A DNA stretch of 64,000 bases from Brachionus rotundiformis (taxonomy: Eukaryota; Rotifera; Eurotatoria; Ploima; Brachionidae), in assembly GCA_016802295.1 (NCBI GenBank), contig JAESIW010000180.1, forward strand, positions 2,350,039 through 2,414,038, read 5' to 3'. The position numbers were made by a program, and so were the translations under genes. Below the pieces are notes generated by a model. It was not told the origin of the DNA and did not search any database. It saw only the letters and a program-made list of their open reading frames with translations. This document shows, piece after piece, positions 1 through 12,768 of the stretch. The first letter of the stretch is position 1. Every line of letters starts with the position of its first letter.

Positions 1-3000
1 GATGCCATATGCAAGAAACCAAAGTTAATTCACTCGAGCATGCATGCCTCGCAGTACTATTACAGCTCAAAGGCAGTCTTTGGTCAAAATAGTGCTTTGA
101 GCCACAAGGCTTTTATTTTCGACTTCAATTTAATAACTGGAGAGGTTTACATTGATTTTACCAAGCTAAATCAAACGTTAATCCAACAAGTTAAACCTCA
201 GGCAAATGTTTCACTGATAATTGCCTTAGTAGCTCGTCAATTCGTGACTTTCAGAATTTTTAATCTACCAAGCACCAAGTCTGTGTACATAAATGATATA
301 AAAATAATGCTAAGTGGTTCAGCTAGTTTGGAGTTGATGGAAAGAAAAGGAGATCTAGCGGTCCAAGTATACCATTCACCATTATACCGCTATTCATCTG
401 ATCGCAGAGAATGGATCAATTATTTGAACACATTGCTTGGTGTAAATAAGAATGGTTATATCGAGTATTTATCACAATTTTGCCAAATATCACATATCAG
501 AATAGACCTCAATAAGATAATTCTTAACTTGCATAATACGAGCACTTTTGAAGACTTTGTTGAGCCTTTGGAAGAAATGGAAAGTCTAAATGAGAATATT
601 GAAAGTGAACTGTCTCAGTATCGTTTAGGAAGATTGTGCTCTCTATCTGTCAATGAGTTATTATTTTTGGACAGCTTTGAGAAAAAAAAAAAATATTTTG
701 CCATCAATTCAGAACCTCATATATTTCTGGATATTGGTCTAAATAAAGACAAAAATGAAAATTATTTGAAAATTTTTTTCAAAGAATGTGACATTGGAAA
801 AATTTATAATCTTATTCTTTTTGTGGATAAGGATTTCGATACAGAGTCAATGGTAGAAAGATCGAAAAAGCTCATTATAGATGAAAACTATTGCCATCTC
901 AGAATTTATGTAAGATTTTTGCTTGATTATTTTGTTAAATTTTTACTTTAAAATAATTTAAAAATTTTTTTTTTGCTAAAATGAATGATAAAAGTATTTA
1001 AACTTCAAATATTATTTTGTTCAAATATTGGAATGATTTTTTTCTAGATTTTAAATAATTTAAAACACGAAATTTACTAATTTGAGCTTGAGAGATCTTA
1101 TTTGATGTTAATTATGAAAAAATAATTAAAAAATTTCTTGCTTTAATGTTTATTTAAGATAAAATAACAACTAACTAAGTGGCTCGAATAAAATAAATAA
1201 TCACTTCATTAATTCATTAATTTTTACTTAATATAATTTAATAGAAAATTCATAGCATATTCATAACATAACATAAGATATTCAATTTGGTTTAAGTGTG
1301 TTATTTCGAATCTGTTAAATCTGATTCAGAATATGCTTAAAAATAGCAACTAAATTTATATTAAGTGATATAAAATATATGATAAATATAAATTGAAATG
1401 CATTTATTTTTATATTTAACAGGCAAATACTGAAGTTTACAACTTGGTCGGCGATGAGCACCAATACACTAGATTTGATTATATTGCCAATGACCGAACA
1501 GAATCAAAACCAGATTTTAGGGAGCAGATTTTTGAGCTTTTAGACAAGCAACAAGTCAATTCATTTCTCTACATGAAAGTGTTGCCGAGAGCTACAGAAA
1601 CCGAGCTTCGATTCTTTACAGGTAATTAATCAATATAAATTTTTAGATTAAAGTAAAAATTATCAATAAATTTTAGAAAGAGACGAGTATTATGCTGATA
1701 AATTTTACAATTTAATAAATCAGCAAATTTTTTTGGAAAAACAAGTTGGTTCTAAAGATCAAATTGAAGGCTATACAGATGATACATTTAATAATTATTC
1801 GGTCAAATTTGCAGTACGGGAATCTGATGTCAGAGAATATTTTCATAGTAAAGATATCAATCTGTGGGCATACCTTGAATCTAACCAAATAAAGAGTCAA
1901 ACGATAGATGGCTATGATTTTGTGGACAAAACTGATCAAATGGAATATTTTTGGATTAGTGACAAGAGGTGCAAAGCAATAATACTTGATTCCGAAATAT
2001 TTCCTGGCAACTATCCATACTTGCTTTTCTTTAACTCAAATCTTTACACCAATCAAGCCAATTGTTATTATTTTGATAATTCAACAAATATTTTTCATAT
2101 GATAGTAAGTAATTTTACTTAATATAATAGTTTAAAAAAGTATATGATTATTTGAAAAGTCTTTATTTTAGTAAATTTTTAAATACATTTTCTTAAATTA
2201 ATTTACTTCTTGCAAAATAAAGATAAATCCAAAAGAGATTTTTTTATGACTTTTATCTGATTTAAAATGAATTGATTTAAATTATGTTTTAAATTACATA
2301 AAAAACATAAAATTATTTGATATATTTTTTCTGGTATTCAAAAGACTTCAGATGAAGAAATTAGCCGCAGTATCGAAAATTAAAGAACCATTCTTTAGCC
2401 ATTTGTTTTTTATAATCTCTAAAATCATTGTCAAATTTCAAAATTAAAGTTAAGGAAAATAAAAAAATTATAAAGATGATTCACAAATAAACATCTATTT
2501 TTTGAAAAGTACTTTTTATATACTTATAAATGAGTTATCAACTAGATGAGTGAAATTCAAGTTATTTAATAATTTTCTTTTTAATACCATTTAATTTTTC
2601 AAATATTTATTTATTTCATTTAGTTTGGAAAAATGGTTCTACCTTATAAGTTAAAAAATTTTTCTTAATTTTTTTTCTTCTCATTAAATAACTGTCTTTT
2701 AAAAATACCTAGCAAACTTGAAATTAAATTTACGGATCATTATTCATAAAAATATAAGAAACAAATTAAATTAAAATCTTTCTTAAGAAATTTTTAATGT
2801 GTTTTGATACCCTTTAAAATAGCTTAAATTTTGAATTTTTTTAATTAAAATTTTAAATTAAAAAAAATTTCATTTTACTAGCTAAACATTTTTTTTTAGC
2901 TTGGGTTTAATTTTAATCATGAAAACTATACCAAAACAATCTTTTTCAACATGCAAAAAAGCCATTTACAAATAGACGAATTTAATTATTTAAGCGTAAA

Positions 3001-4333
3001 TTAATTTAAATTTAATTTTAATCAAAAAATTGCAAGGCTTAATTTAAGAAACATTTGGAAGATTTGCAAGAAAAGGCTATTAAAAACTATTACAAAAATG
3101 TTTTATTAAAAGGCATCGAATCAAGTTATCAGGTGGACACAGAGGGAAAAATAATTGCACCGAAAAACAACGAAAATAGCTACCAAGTGACTTCAACCAT
3201 AAAGTTAAGAAGTCTGGATGACGCTGTCTCATGGTCACCTGAATTCTGCTGGCTATCACAACTTGAGTGTACTAATCATGTTGACTCGTTATTTTTCAGT
3301 AAAGACCTTTTTCAAAATCACATATATGACTATGAAGAATTTGAACCTCCAAGGGGGCTTGATCATATGCCAGATTTTGTCCCAAATATGCCTCGTCAAA
3401 GAAGATCTTTTTATTCCAATAGCCAAACTGATCTTGTTTATCATACAATTTTAAATTTTAGTACAGAGATTCAAAAGATTCAGACTAAAAGATATTTCTT
3501 ACACGAAATAAAATTAAAACTAAAATTGGAAAAAACTCCCAAGAACTTTAAATTTATTCTTTGTAATTTGAAGCCTTTTGCAAGCTGTAGCGAGCCGAAT
3601 GGAAATTATTCAAAAGAAAAATCTCAACTATATCAAGCAGTATTTACTTTTTGTTTATTAAAATAAAATTTTAAATTCAATTATCTATTAAGTGTGAAGA
3701 AACAAAAATAAAAAAATTCTTGCAAGAAAACTCTTTGGATCAAAGACTGACCAAGACGGTTTTTCTAAGCAAATTTGACTCAAATGGTAACTTGTTCGAA
3801 TTGGTAAGCTATAACTCAAATAAAGCAAAGCATGGCAATACAAGGTGTTCAAAATTAATTCCCAAAAATGGTCTACACAACTCTCATTTGACAACTATTC
3901 CGACTTTATCTAGAAAAAAATCAACTTCAAACTTAATTCATACGGAAAATTTTTACAAATCGGTCATGTTGTTTATAAATACGAATAAATTGACTGTCAT
4001 TTTAATTTTTGTTTCACTTGCTGCCAGTGTTTTTTTGGTAATACTTGTCCGATTGATTTGCAAAAAGTCTTACCGTAAGCTTGCCAATTAAATAATTTAA
4101 TATAATTTTGATCCAATTTAATTAAAAAAGGAGCTAGCAATGGTTGCGAATTCAATGCACATCTATCTAAGAGAAACATGGAACTAAAACCACTAAACAG
4201 TTCCACTAAAGAGTACACTAATGGTGAAAACATCGATCACAAATTAAAACTTTTGAACGAAAAAAATAAATTTAAAAAAAAGGGACTTAAAGAAAAACGA
4301 TTCGATTTAAATAATACTATCACTGAAGTTTGA
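1..4333 (+). CDS. Uncharacterised single-pass membrane protein, 5' end missing
   Basis: Six exons are supported by phase-matched GT/AG junctions: 1-909 (open at the window edge), 1423-1621, 1677-2104, 3049-3639, 3693-4074 and 4131-4333, giving 903 residues of a longer protein. The first exon reads openly from base 1, so the true start lies upstream. Residues 809-831 (LTVILIFVSLAASVF and following) form one strongly hydrophobic membrane segment. A basic, Lys-rich tail of about 72 residues follows, which suggests a type I orientation with a large extracellular part. A RQRRS stretch in exon 4 resembles a furin-type site. I do not recognise the family. The exon 3 pattern (REYF..., then a Tyr-rich strand and RCKAI) distantly recalls the LolA-like domains of large invertebrate membrane proteins, which is only a guess. 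The last exon is easily missed: it is only 203 bp and begins after a 56-bp intron. Confidence 0.7.
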
Positions 4334-5315
4334 ATAAATTTGTTAAAGGAGATAAATCTAAAGCTAGCTGGTAGATAGATTTAATTTTAATCTCAGGATA
4401 TATTTAAATAATTTAAATTTTTTATTAACTTAAAATTTAGTATACTAAACAAAATACGTGATTTTTTAGTAATTCCAAAAAAGTTTACATATATTTATAT
4501 TTATTATTTTATTTAGTACTTGTCCAAATAAGTCAATTAATCTAAAATTCGCACTCCTTTGAAAGGAAAATACCAAATGAGAATTTAGTGAATGCGATTT
4601 TTAATTTAGTAGGCTAATTTTTGGATTTTTAATATTTTGTGCTATGAGTTTTTAAAAGTTTATTATTAGGTTATTTTTGGTAGCAAAATGTTTAATTAAA
4701 ATTAAGTTTTAGATTGATATATGGTTTAAATACATTCATTTTTATGGTGCCATTATATTTTTTTAATATACAGACCGGTTAAACAATGATTTAAATATTT
4801 AAAATTTTTTAATTAATTTTAAAATTGTGAATTTAAAAAATTTAATTGTTGAAATAAATTTTTAAAAAATTACCACCGCTTCATTTTTTATTAATAGTAG
4901 TATAATTTAAAAATCATTTAAAAATGACAATTAAATTAAAATTTGATTTTTCTATGATTTTTTAGCCTCTTTTATAACATTACTTAAACTGACATATTTT
5001 ATTTTTCAATCAAAAAAATAATTTTTCACAAGATAAGTATTTAAACATAATTTTTCACTCATTTTTAAATTTTTATCTTTGATTTTTATTTTTGATTTTT
5101 ATATTATTTGTTTTTGAGTTTAGCAATCAGGTTTTAAATTTAATCTAACAAATAAAATGACTTTTTGCAAAAATTTATGACGAATATAAACAATAAAATA
5201 GCATTTTAATTTTACACTTTTTTAATTTAAAAATTGTTTTAAATTATTTTATTCGGAATAAAACTAAATATAATTGATAAATTTTTCAAATATCCTTAAA
5301 GCATAAATTTAAAAT
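4334..5315. other. Intergenic AT-rich spacer
   Basis: This spacer lies between two convergent genes and must hold both 3' ends. AATAAA occurs directly after the upstream stop (4334-4339). Homopolymer-rich A/T sequence fills the rest. I see no coding frame or repeat. Confidence 0.6.
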
Positions 5316-6285
5316 TTATTTTCTTTGCCAAATTGTTATCAAACAAATGGTATATTGAAATTTTCGCCTAGTTTCTCTTATAAGCATCGGTATTTCAGTT
5401 TGATGACATAAGTCAAAAGTGTCACAGAGAGCTTTTTTTAGTCCATCGATACCATTCACCTCTTGGCCACTCTCGTCAACATATCCTCCTATCCAATTAT
5501 GTTTTGGTGTATATTGTGTACCCCATGTAAACGGAGTTGACATGATTACATACTTTCGAGGCTTTACCAAACTTTTGAGTCGGTTTAAGAACTTCATCGG
5601 CTCAGTCAATCGACAGACCAAATTGGATGCAAGTACCAAATCGAATTCACCTAAATCTTCTCTCAAATTGCAGGCATCTCCTACCTCAAAGCTTAATCTT
5701 TCTGCATTAACCGCTGGATCAAGTTGGTAAGACAATCTTTGGTTAAGATCTCCTTCCAGAGTGCATTCATATTCAATATACCTTTGAGTTAAGATTTTTT
5801 TACAATGGTCTATAAAATTAACACTATAATCAATTCCAATAACCTGGTCAAATAGCTTCGAAAGCTCGAAGCATGATCGACCTACAGCGCAGCCTACATC
5901 GAGAGCCCTTCTCGGATGAGGCTAAAAATAAAAAAATCATATTTAAAAATTTTTAATTTTGAAATTTTGAATTTACTTGCTCAGCAAAAAAAATTTCTGG
6001 ACAATGATCGCGGCACAGCAAGGCAACATTTCGAGGAAACAAGACACAATTTGAAATATTGGAATATTGGTTCAAATCAGACAAGATTATATCATTAGCT
6101 TCGGCAAAGTTAAACAACATGTATTGATCCAACAGGGCTTTTTCTTCATAAATTTTGCTTTGCTCGGCTTTTTTTCCTTTACATTTTGAATTGCACAAGA
6201 GACGCTTTAAAAGTATGTATCCAGCAATTGATAAGGCTCCACTTGTAATTGATACCAAAGCAATATAAGAATTGTGATGCGGCAT
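5316..6285 (-). CDS. Free-standing OvoA C-terminal-type methyltransferase (putative 4-mercaptohistidine N1-methyltransferase-like)
   Basis: Two exons, 5977-6285 and 5316-5921, are joined across a 55-bp intron in phase 0 and encode 304 residues. Residues about 7-27 are hydrophobic and followed by KR, a likely membrane anchor. The chain then matches the family remembered as the C-terminal domain of OvoA: a YEEKALLDQYMLFNF lead-in, SAM motif I ALDVGCAVGR at 109-118, GIDYS, GDACNL, FDLVLASNLVCRL, a TPFTW segment, and the closing IRETRRKFQ...TIWQRK. In OvoA this domain N-methylates the imidazole of the thiol-histidine to make ovothiol. The iron-dependent sulfoxide synthase (DinB/FGE) part of OvoA is absent, and nothing like it occurs elsewhere in the window. 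The substrate is therefore unknown; ovothiol-type methylation is an inference from family membership. Confidence 0.82.
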
Positions 6286-6676
6286 TTTTTTAAATTGTTT
6301 TAAACACGTTTATGAAAGAATAAAATTTTTAAAAATAAGATCATAGTCTTTTTATATGTGAACGCGTTTCCTAATTATACATGACGAACCTTGATTACCA
6401 TCAATTTGGATGCATATTACTTTAATATTGCACTTTACCCAAATGATGTTTTATTAATTGTGTGATTTTGAATTCAAAATTAAAATTTGATTTAAAATTT
6501 TGAATTATTTGACAGAACTAGACTGGTTATGCTGCCAAAGACACTTTTGATTGCCTTGAATAAAATATAGTATTAGCATATATTAGCATGGCTAATTTGC
6601 CAAATAATTAATAAATTATTTTACTTGAATTAAAAAAAGATTGAAAATTTAATAATTTGAGATTAATTTTAATGAA
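6286..6676. promoter_or_regulatory. Shared divergent promoter region (methyltransferase / syntaxin-6)
   Basis: The two start codons face away from each other across 391 bp, so both promoters should lie here. A somewhat GC-richer stretch at about 6355-6450 (ACGCGT, CATGACG, GGATGCATATT) stands out from the flanking A/T. No defined factor site can be assigned with confidence. Confidence 0.4.
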
Positions 6677-7840
6677 ATGAGTTCAGATCCGTTCAACATT
6701 GTCAAAGAGTAAGAAAATAGAAGTCGCTATTTTTATTTTCTTTTAAAATTTTGTAATAGAGAGCTTAAAAAAACTGTGTCTAAGACTCAGAGTTTGATAA
6801 ATAAGTACAATAATATCATCAATGGAGGTGGCAATGATGCGGAAGCTGAGAATACTTTGAGTGAGATTCGGATAAGTATGAGAAGTATTAATTGGGACTT
6901 GCAGGATTTGAGTGAAACAATCGGTTAGATATTCTATTATCTTTATCTTGGTTCATTCAATTTTAAACATTGACTAAATTTACTTGAAGATATTGCATCA
7001 AAAAATCCTAACAAGTTTAACTTAACAAAGTACGAAATTGACAATAGGAAACAGTTCATCGAGCAGACCAAAGACTTTGTCCAAGTAAAAAAAGTTTTTT
7101 TGGAAAATTATTTGAGATTTTTTTAAATTAAAATTAAGAGAATACAACAAAACTATAATATTGATTTTGAGAAGCAGACCTCTGTAAGCTCGGTACCAGT
7201 GGATAAAATTAATATCAGAGTACCAGATCTAATTTCAAATTCGACAAAAAGTTATAAAGAAAATACCAATTTAAACATTGATGATGAGTCAGATTACGAA
7301 TTAGACACAAGACAGCCATCACAGAACGAAAAGAGTGTAAATTTTAATTTTAATCATAAAAATGGACCTAGCAGCAAGTATGTGTCAGTTCAGATGCAAC
7401 ATGAGGTTTGTGAAATTTAAAAATGGAGAAATTTTTAATAGAATTTTATGTTATTAAGGACATTTTCAAAGAACAGGACAAAAATTTAGATCTAATCAGC
7501 AATCGAGTGAGTAGCTTGAAGAATATTAGCCAAGCGATGCAAAATGAACTTGATGACCAAGCTAATTTGTTGGATGATATCGGAAGAGAGATGGACACAA
7601 CTGATTCTAGAATGCAAAATGTAATGAAAAAGATCACTAAGGTTCTTCATTTAAGCAGTGGTAATTTTTTAGCTAATTATACCAAATATTTTTAGATATA
7701 TTATTATTTAATGATATGATTGTTTTTAATTATAATACTAATATTTATTTTATTTTAAAGATAAACGGCAGTGGACACTAATTGGAATTTTGTTATTGGC
7801 AATATTTATTGTGATTATTTTATTTATAATTCTTCCTTGA
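6677..7840 (+). CDS. STX6: Syntaxin-6-type Qc-SNARE
   Basis: Six exons (6677-6708, 6760-6923, 6990-7084, 7139-7405, 7459-7660, 7761-7840) join in phase to give 279 residues; vertebrate syntaxin-6 is about 255. The N-terminus begins MSSDPFNIVKEELKK and continues through RSINWDLQDLSETI, KFNLTKYEID and R..FI..T, the conserved Habc-region landmarks of syntaxin-6/10. A polar linker follows, then a SNARE coiled coil from residue 187 (EQDKNLDLISNRV to DNVMKK-like RMQNVMKKITKV). Its central zero-layer glutamine is Q220, in ELDDQANLL. The C-terminal tail anchor is residues 259-279 after DKRQW. The family acts in trans-Golgi and endosomal membrane fusion as the Qc partner. The linker is longer than in vertebrates. 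Introns of 51-66 bp dominate; the last is 100 bp. Confidence 0.93.
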
Positions 7841-9010
7841 ATTGTTTTTTATGTTTACGGATGTTTATTCTTTTAAATGTAAAATCTTATTGTTTTTATT
7901 TATCTTTGAGAAAGCTTCTCCTGAAATTAATTAAGTTTGGATGAAGTTAAAATTGGTCTGTTTTGAAAAAGAAATGGAATGATGGTCAATTTTCGATTTT
8001 GAAATATTCAAAACATTCAAGATTTTAAAAATAAATCAACAACTTTTTATTTTATCTTTTTATTAAAATATATTAGATTAATTTTTTTAAATTTTAAATA
8101 ATTTTGATAATCTATAGTAATGAAAGGTTTTAAAATCAGCAAACCTTTGAAACTTTGATAAGTATTTTTTAATTAAAATATAAATATAAAAAAATCAAGT
8201 TAACTAAAGAAAATTCTTTTTATTGAATATTTAAACAACTAGAAAAAAAAACCATTCACCTGTAAAAATAAATCAAATATTTTATCTTTTATATTTTTAA
8301 AGTTATTTTAATGTTTTTAAGTAAAACAATTTTTTTATAATTAAACAAAATAAATTTATAATAATTTACCTAAGAAAACATAAGATGATTTTTTAAGGTC
8401 TTATTATTTAATTAATTAAGTACTCACTTGAACGAATGTTGATGCTTATTAAAAAAAAACATTATAATTATTTAAGCACACGAAAGGGTTTCCCATAGTA
8501 AATGATTTTTGGAATTTTTAAAAGTGAATTCAAGCTATTTTAAGAAATATTTATGTTTTATTAAAGATACATTTTTTTGTTTTTTAGAGAATCGACAAAT
8601 TTTGAATAATCTTTTTGATTTAATACTGCAAATAACTTCAAATTAAAATATTTATTTATTTTTTTTGAATAAGAAATTAAATATAAAATTAGATTAACTA
8701 CTTTTTAACATCCTCCAAGACCAACTTAATTGAATTGATTTGTATTTTGGCTTTTTCCATCTTAAAAAAGATTCAAGATTTCTAGCATTGTTTTATTTTG
8801 TTTTTAGTTATGTTTGAATTTACATAATCCATGTATTGAATTGAAATCTTATTGTTTTTATTTATATTTTAGAATGTCTCAAAAATGAAAAAAAAAATAA
8901 TGAAAAAATGGTCTATTTTTTTTTTAAAAAGAAATGGTACAATGATTGAATTTTCAATTTTGAAATTTTCAAAACATTCTAGATTTTAAACATAAATCAA
9001 CTAATACATT
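7841..9010. repeat. Imperfect duplication of the syntaxin-6 downstream sequence
   Basis: The stretch just after the syntaxin-6 stop (about 7841-8040) recurs at about 8790-9005 in the same orientation. Shared blocks include ATCTTATTGTTTTTATTTAT, AAAAAGAAATGG, TTTTGAAAT.TTCAAAACATTC and AGATTTTAAA.ATAAATCAAC. The copies are diverged by small indels and AT slippage. No clear terminal repeats are visible, so a local segmental duplication is the simplest reading. Confidence 0.55.
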
Positions 9011-12000
9011 TTGATTCAACCAAATTTGGGTTAGAAGATCAGAAATTATTTTTTAGGACAAAATCTTTTTTATAAATATGTTTTCAAAGGGATATAAACA
9101 GATATAAAATTTTTAAAATTTCAAGTAAATTTGAAATAATTTTTTTTCATCAAAATTCTTAAGAAAAAAATACTATTTTCAGTAATGTACAAAAATAAAC
9201 AGCATTAATGGTTCTTCTAAAAATCCAAAATATCTCATAACTATGATTCTACGGGTTAAACAATTATTTTGTAAATGCAACATGGTATAGAATTTAATGT
9301 TCCATTAACCATCAAGCTAAACAAGTGCAAAATTTCGACAAAATGTATTTTATTCTATTATATTAAAATTAAATTACCAAGTTACATTTATAAAGCATCT
9401 ATGAGATTTTTAATTTCTTTTTCTGTTCTGAATAATTTGCAATACCTTATTTATTTAATTTTTTCAAAAGTGTTGTAGTGTGGTATTCCTTCTTGTATTG
9501 ATTATACTAAGAAAAGATTAGATAGTTTTGAATTGTTTATATTATATAAAACTATTAGCAAAATCTTATTTTTTACCATGTCTAATTAATACAAACTAAT
9601 ATAATTTTAAATTCTTCTAATAAAACCAATCAATATATAATATATTATTAACGCCATATTACAAATCAGTCAAACAAGTTGAGTAATTATTAGTAACAGA
9701 TCTAACTTAATAAATGAGCTCCATTTAAAATATCCTTTTTATTAAATTTTTTGATAAAAGGATTAATAAAATCAAAATAGCCTGCATATTAATGTATTTT
9801 TATATGAATTCCTGTTTAGCCATACCTAAATTATAAATTAATTACAAACTTAGTAGTGTATGAGAATTTTAAAATATTTATATGACTAATCTTAAAATAA
9901 AACAAAAAAAGGAGTCACATTTAAAAATTAAGTATTAAAAATGTAAATAAGATTTTACTCTTTAATCTTAAGTTTACCAAAGAAATTAGTTGCTCTAAAC
10001 ATTAACTTTTATTCGTAAATAAAAAAATTTAAATTAAATAACCTGTTTTTTCAGAGACAAAAAAAAGATAAATCCGATTAAAAAAATCTAATAAGAATTA
10101 AAATAATAAATCTTAAAATTAGTTTCGTATTATGGAACTAAATTCTCAAAACGTGACTAGTATGCTTAAAAATAAAGACTAAATTCAGGATCAATTATTG
10201 GCAAACTGTTTACCAAGACCTTGTAATAAGATTAAAAATCTTTAAACTCATATTATTATTATTCAAATTTTAATTCAAGAAGCTAAATAACTAAACTATT
10301 TCGAGCGGAAAAACCTTAAGAATTAATAAAATATTTACTATTCTTTTAATAGTTGGTTTATTAGTCCGATTAAAAAAAAAGGGGGAGAAAATCACTAAGA
10401 TTTTGTATCAAAGCGTATTATAAACACTATTAATAATGTTTAAATACAATAAATTTTAATCTATTTTAAAATAAAGCGAAACTTTTTTAAGATAAGATAA
10501 TTCCAATGCTTCAAAATGTGTCATTTAGACTTTTTTCTCAAGTATTTTTGTGTCTAAATAGGCCAATTAAGATAAATTTTAATTTCAAGCTACCGGCCCA
10601 TTAACAAAAATAAATATCAAAATTAAAACCCCATTAAAACAGGTAATTTAATCACGTAAAAGAAAATTTTATTCAAGAACAAAGCGAAATGGGTAATTTA
10701 AAATCAATATAAGTTTGTATTAATTTACAGTAGAACAGAGATCAAAAAGAACATAGAGCGAAAATAAAATTATTAAACTCAGCTTGATTTTGTGAATAAA
10801 TAAAAATATTAGCATTCTTTTGATTCTTGTTTGTAATTAAAAATCACGTTTCATTGTAAAGGGCGAGAGTTTATTAATGATTAAAAACACGCATACATAA
10901 CCACACGCAGGTAGGATATAACCATTGAGAGTTAAACAATTAGCCGATTTAGGATCAAATAATTATTGTGTTCAGGTAAATAAAGGCTTAGTATGATAAT
11001 CAACCTAATTGTTAAATTATTTAATTTAGCATAAAAATTCAATTAACTTTGGCTATGTAAATAAACTGTTTATGCTATTAGATACGCTAATGATCCGAAT
11101 TGGATCGGACACATTTGGCTTTGATCAAAAATGCTCATAGCCCACGCTGAGTAAAAAGGAGAAAAAAGTTTTTTATCTCCAAAGGTAATCGTTTTTAGAT
11201 GTTGGTAAAAGATTAAATTTTAATCGAAATTATCTTTTAATTAGTGCAATTAATCGGAAATAAAACAATTATTGATTTTTTTTAAAGTTTTTAATTAAGA
11301 TCTAAATGATAGAATAGATTTGATTTTAATTATTTAATTTGGAGCTAATTACGAATTGAGCTAATTTAAAAAATCAATAGAAAAACAATATTAATAAGTT
11401 AAATTACTCAAATTTTTAATTTACTCCCACTTTATTTTAACATTTTTAAATATAAATTGAAAAAATATAAAAAAAAATTAATTTAAAAGCTTTGGATTAT
11501 ATCCGAGATGTTGCCAATTAAAATAAATTGACTAAAACACATTAAAGTTAATATGACAAATTTGCTCTGTATATATTCTTATATTTTTTATTTACAGATC
11601 AATTTGTTCGGTTAAAATTTACGCTTTATTAATTCCAAGGCTAATAAAATAATTTCAATCAAGCAATTATTATTCTCCTGTAATTATAAGCTTAATCTAA
11701 AATTTGCTTTACCCAAGGCTATTTGTTTAAGTGTAATTGTGTGCGCTAGAGTAATAAAATATTTTAAAAATATGCTATTGTTTATGATAAATTTGACTAG
11801 TTAAGATAATGATAATTATCGATTTATGGATCAACTAGTTTAGATGAATGACCGATCACGTCCTGACGTAATTACTTTATGACTTTCTATGACAGTTTTT
11901 ACGATGCTTCTTAGTCATGAATTCAATTCTTAATTAGAATTTATAGGCCATTTTAAATTTATTATATACTTTTACAATTAAAAATAAAATTTAATATGAA

Positions 12001-12768
12001 GAAAATATTCAATAAATTTTCTCCCTTTTTAATCAAGGGCTAATGATTTGGTAACATACCATTTTGTTTTCATACTTCGGATTTAATAAATATTTGGATT
12101 ATTAAGCTTTTTCAATATTATTATCAAATAAGATTAATTTTTTCAACAAAATTTAAATTTTTCTAATATCCATCCAAAAAATATTTAAAAATTATTATCA
12201 TTAATTTTACTTGATTGCTTGATTTTTATTGAATAAATAACTATTTTCTAAAATATTAATCATTTTCTCCATTTGAATTATTATCCTGGGATACACAATA
12301 TAAAAATTCAAACAATTTTAATCAAACTAATTTGGATTGAGCGGTTTTTTGCCTTTCAATATTTAACTAATTAAATAATTTTTAATAAAAAAGAATTGTT
12401 GAATTCTTAGTAGAAATTAAAATTACTAATTAGACAAATTAAATTAATATATATGATTTATTTAAAAAATTTACATATAAAAAATTAATCAAGCCATTAA
12501 AAATCTAAAAAAAAATAAGCCAAACTAATTAAGTAAAAACTACATGCAATAAATTATACAATCAAAATAAAAATATGACATTTTATAAAATGTACTTGAA
12601 ATATTAAATTCTGGCAAAATTTTAACAAAAGGATCTTTATTATTTTAAAAAAAAATTACAATCTCAAAGGTTATAACAATAGACATATTAAAGCAGCACG
12701 AAATGTTTATAATTGATATTATTAAACATTGACCAAAACATATATATTTCTGGTCATAATTACCATTT
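9011..12768. other. Gene-free region downstream of the homeobox gene
   Basis: No coding frame with homology or splice structure is seen on either strand. The DNA is A/T-rich with a few GC-richer islands (about 10860-10930, 11080-11160, 11810-11890). One island has a TCF-like site CTTTGATC at about 11121. Its location beside a developmental regulator suggests cis-regulatory DNA, which is an inference. Confidence 0.45.

Noticed and set aside
3218..3454. 78-codon frame overlapping exon 4 of the membrane protein gene
   Set aside because: Out-of-frame shadow of an exon whose phases fit its neighbours.
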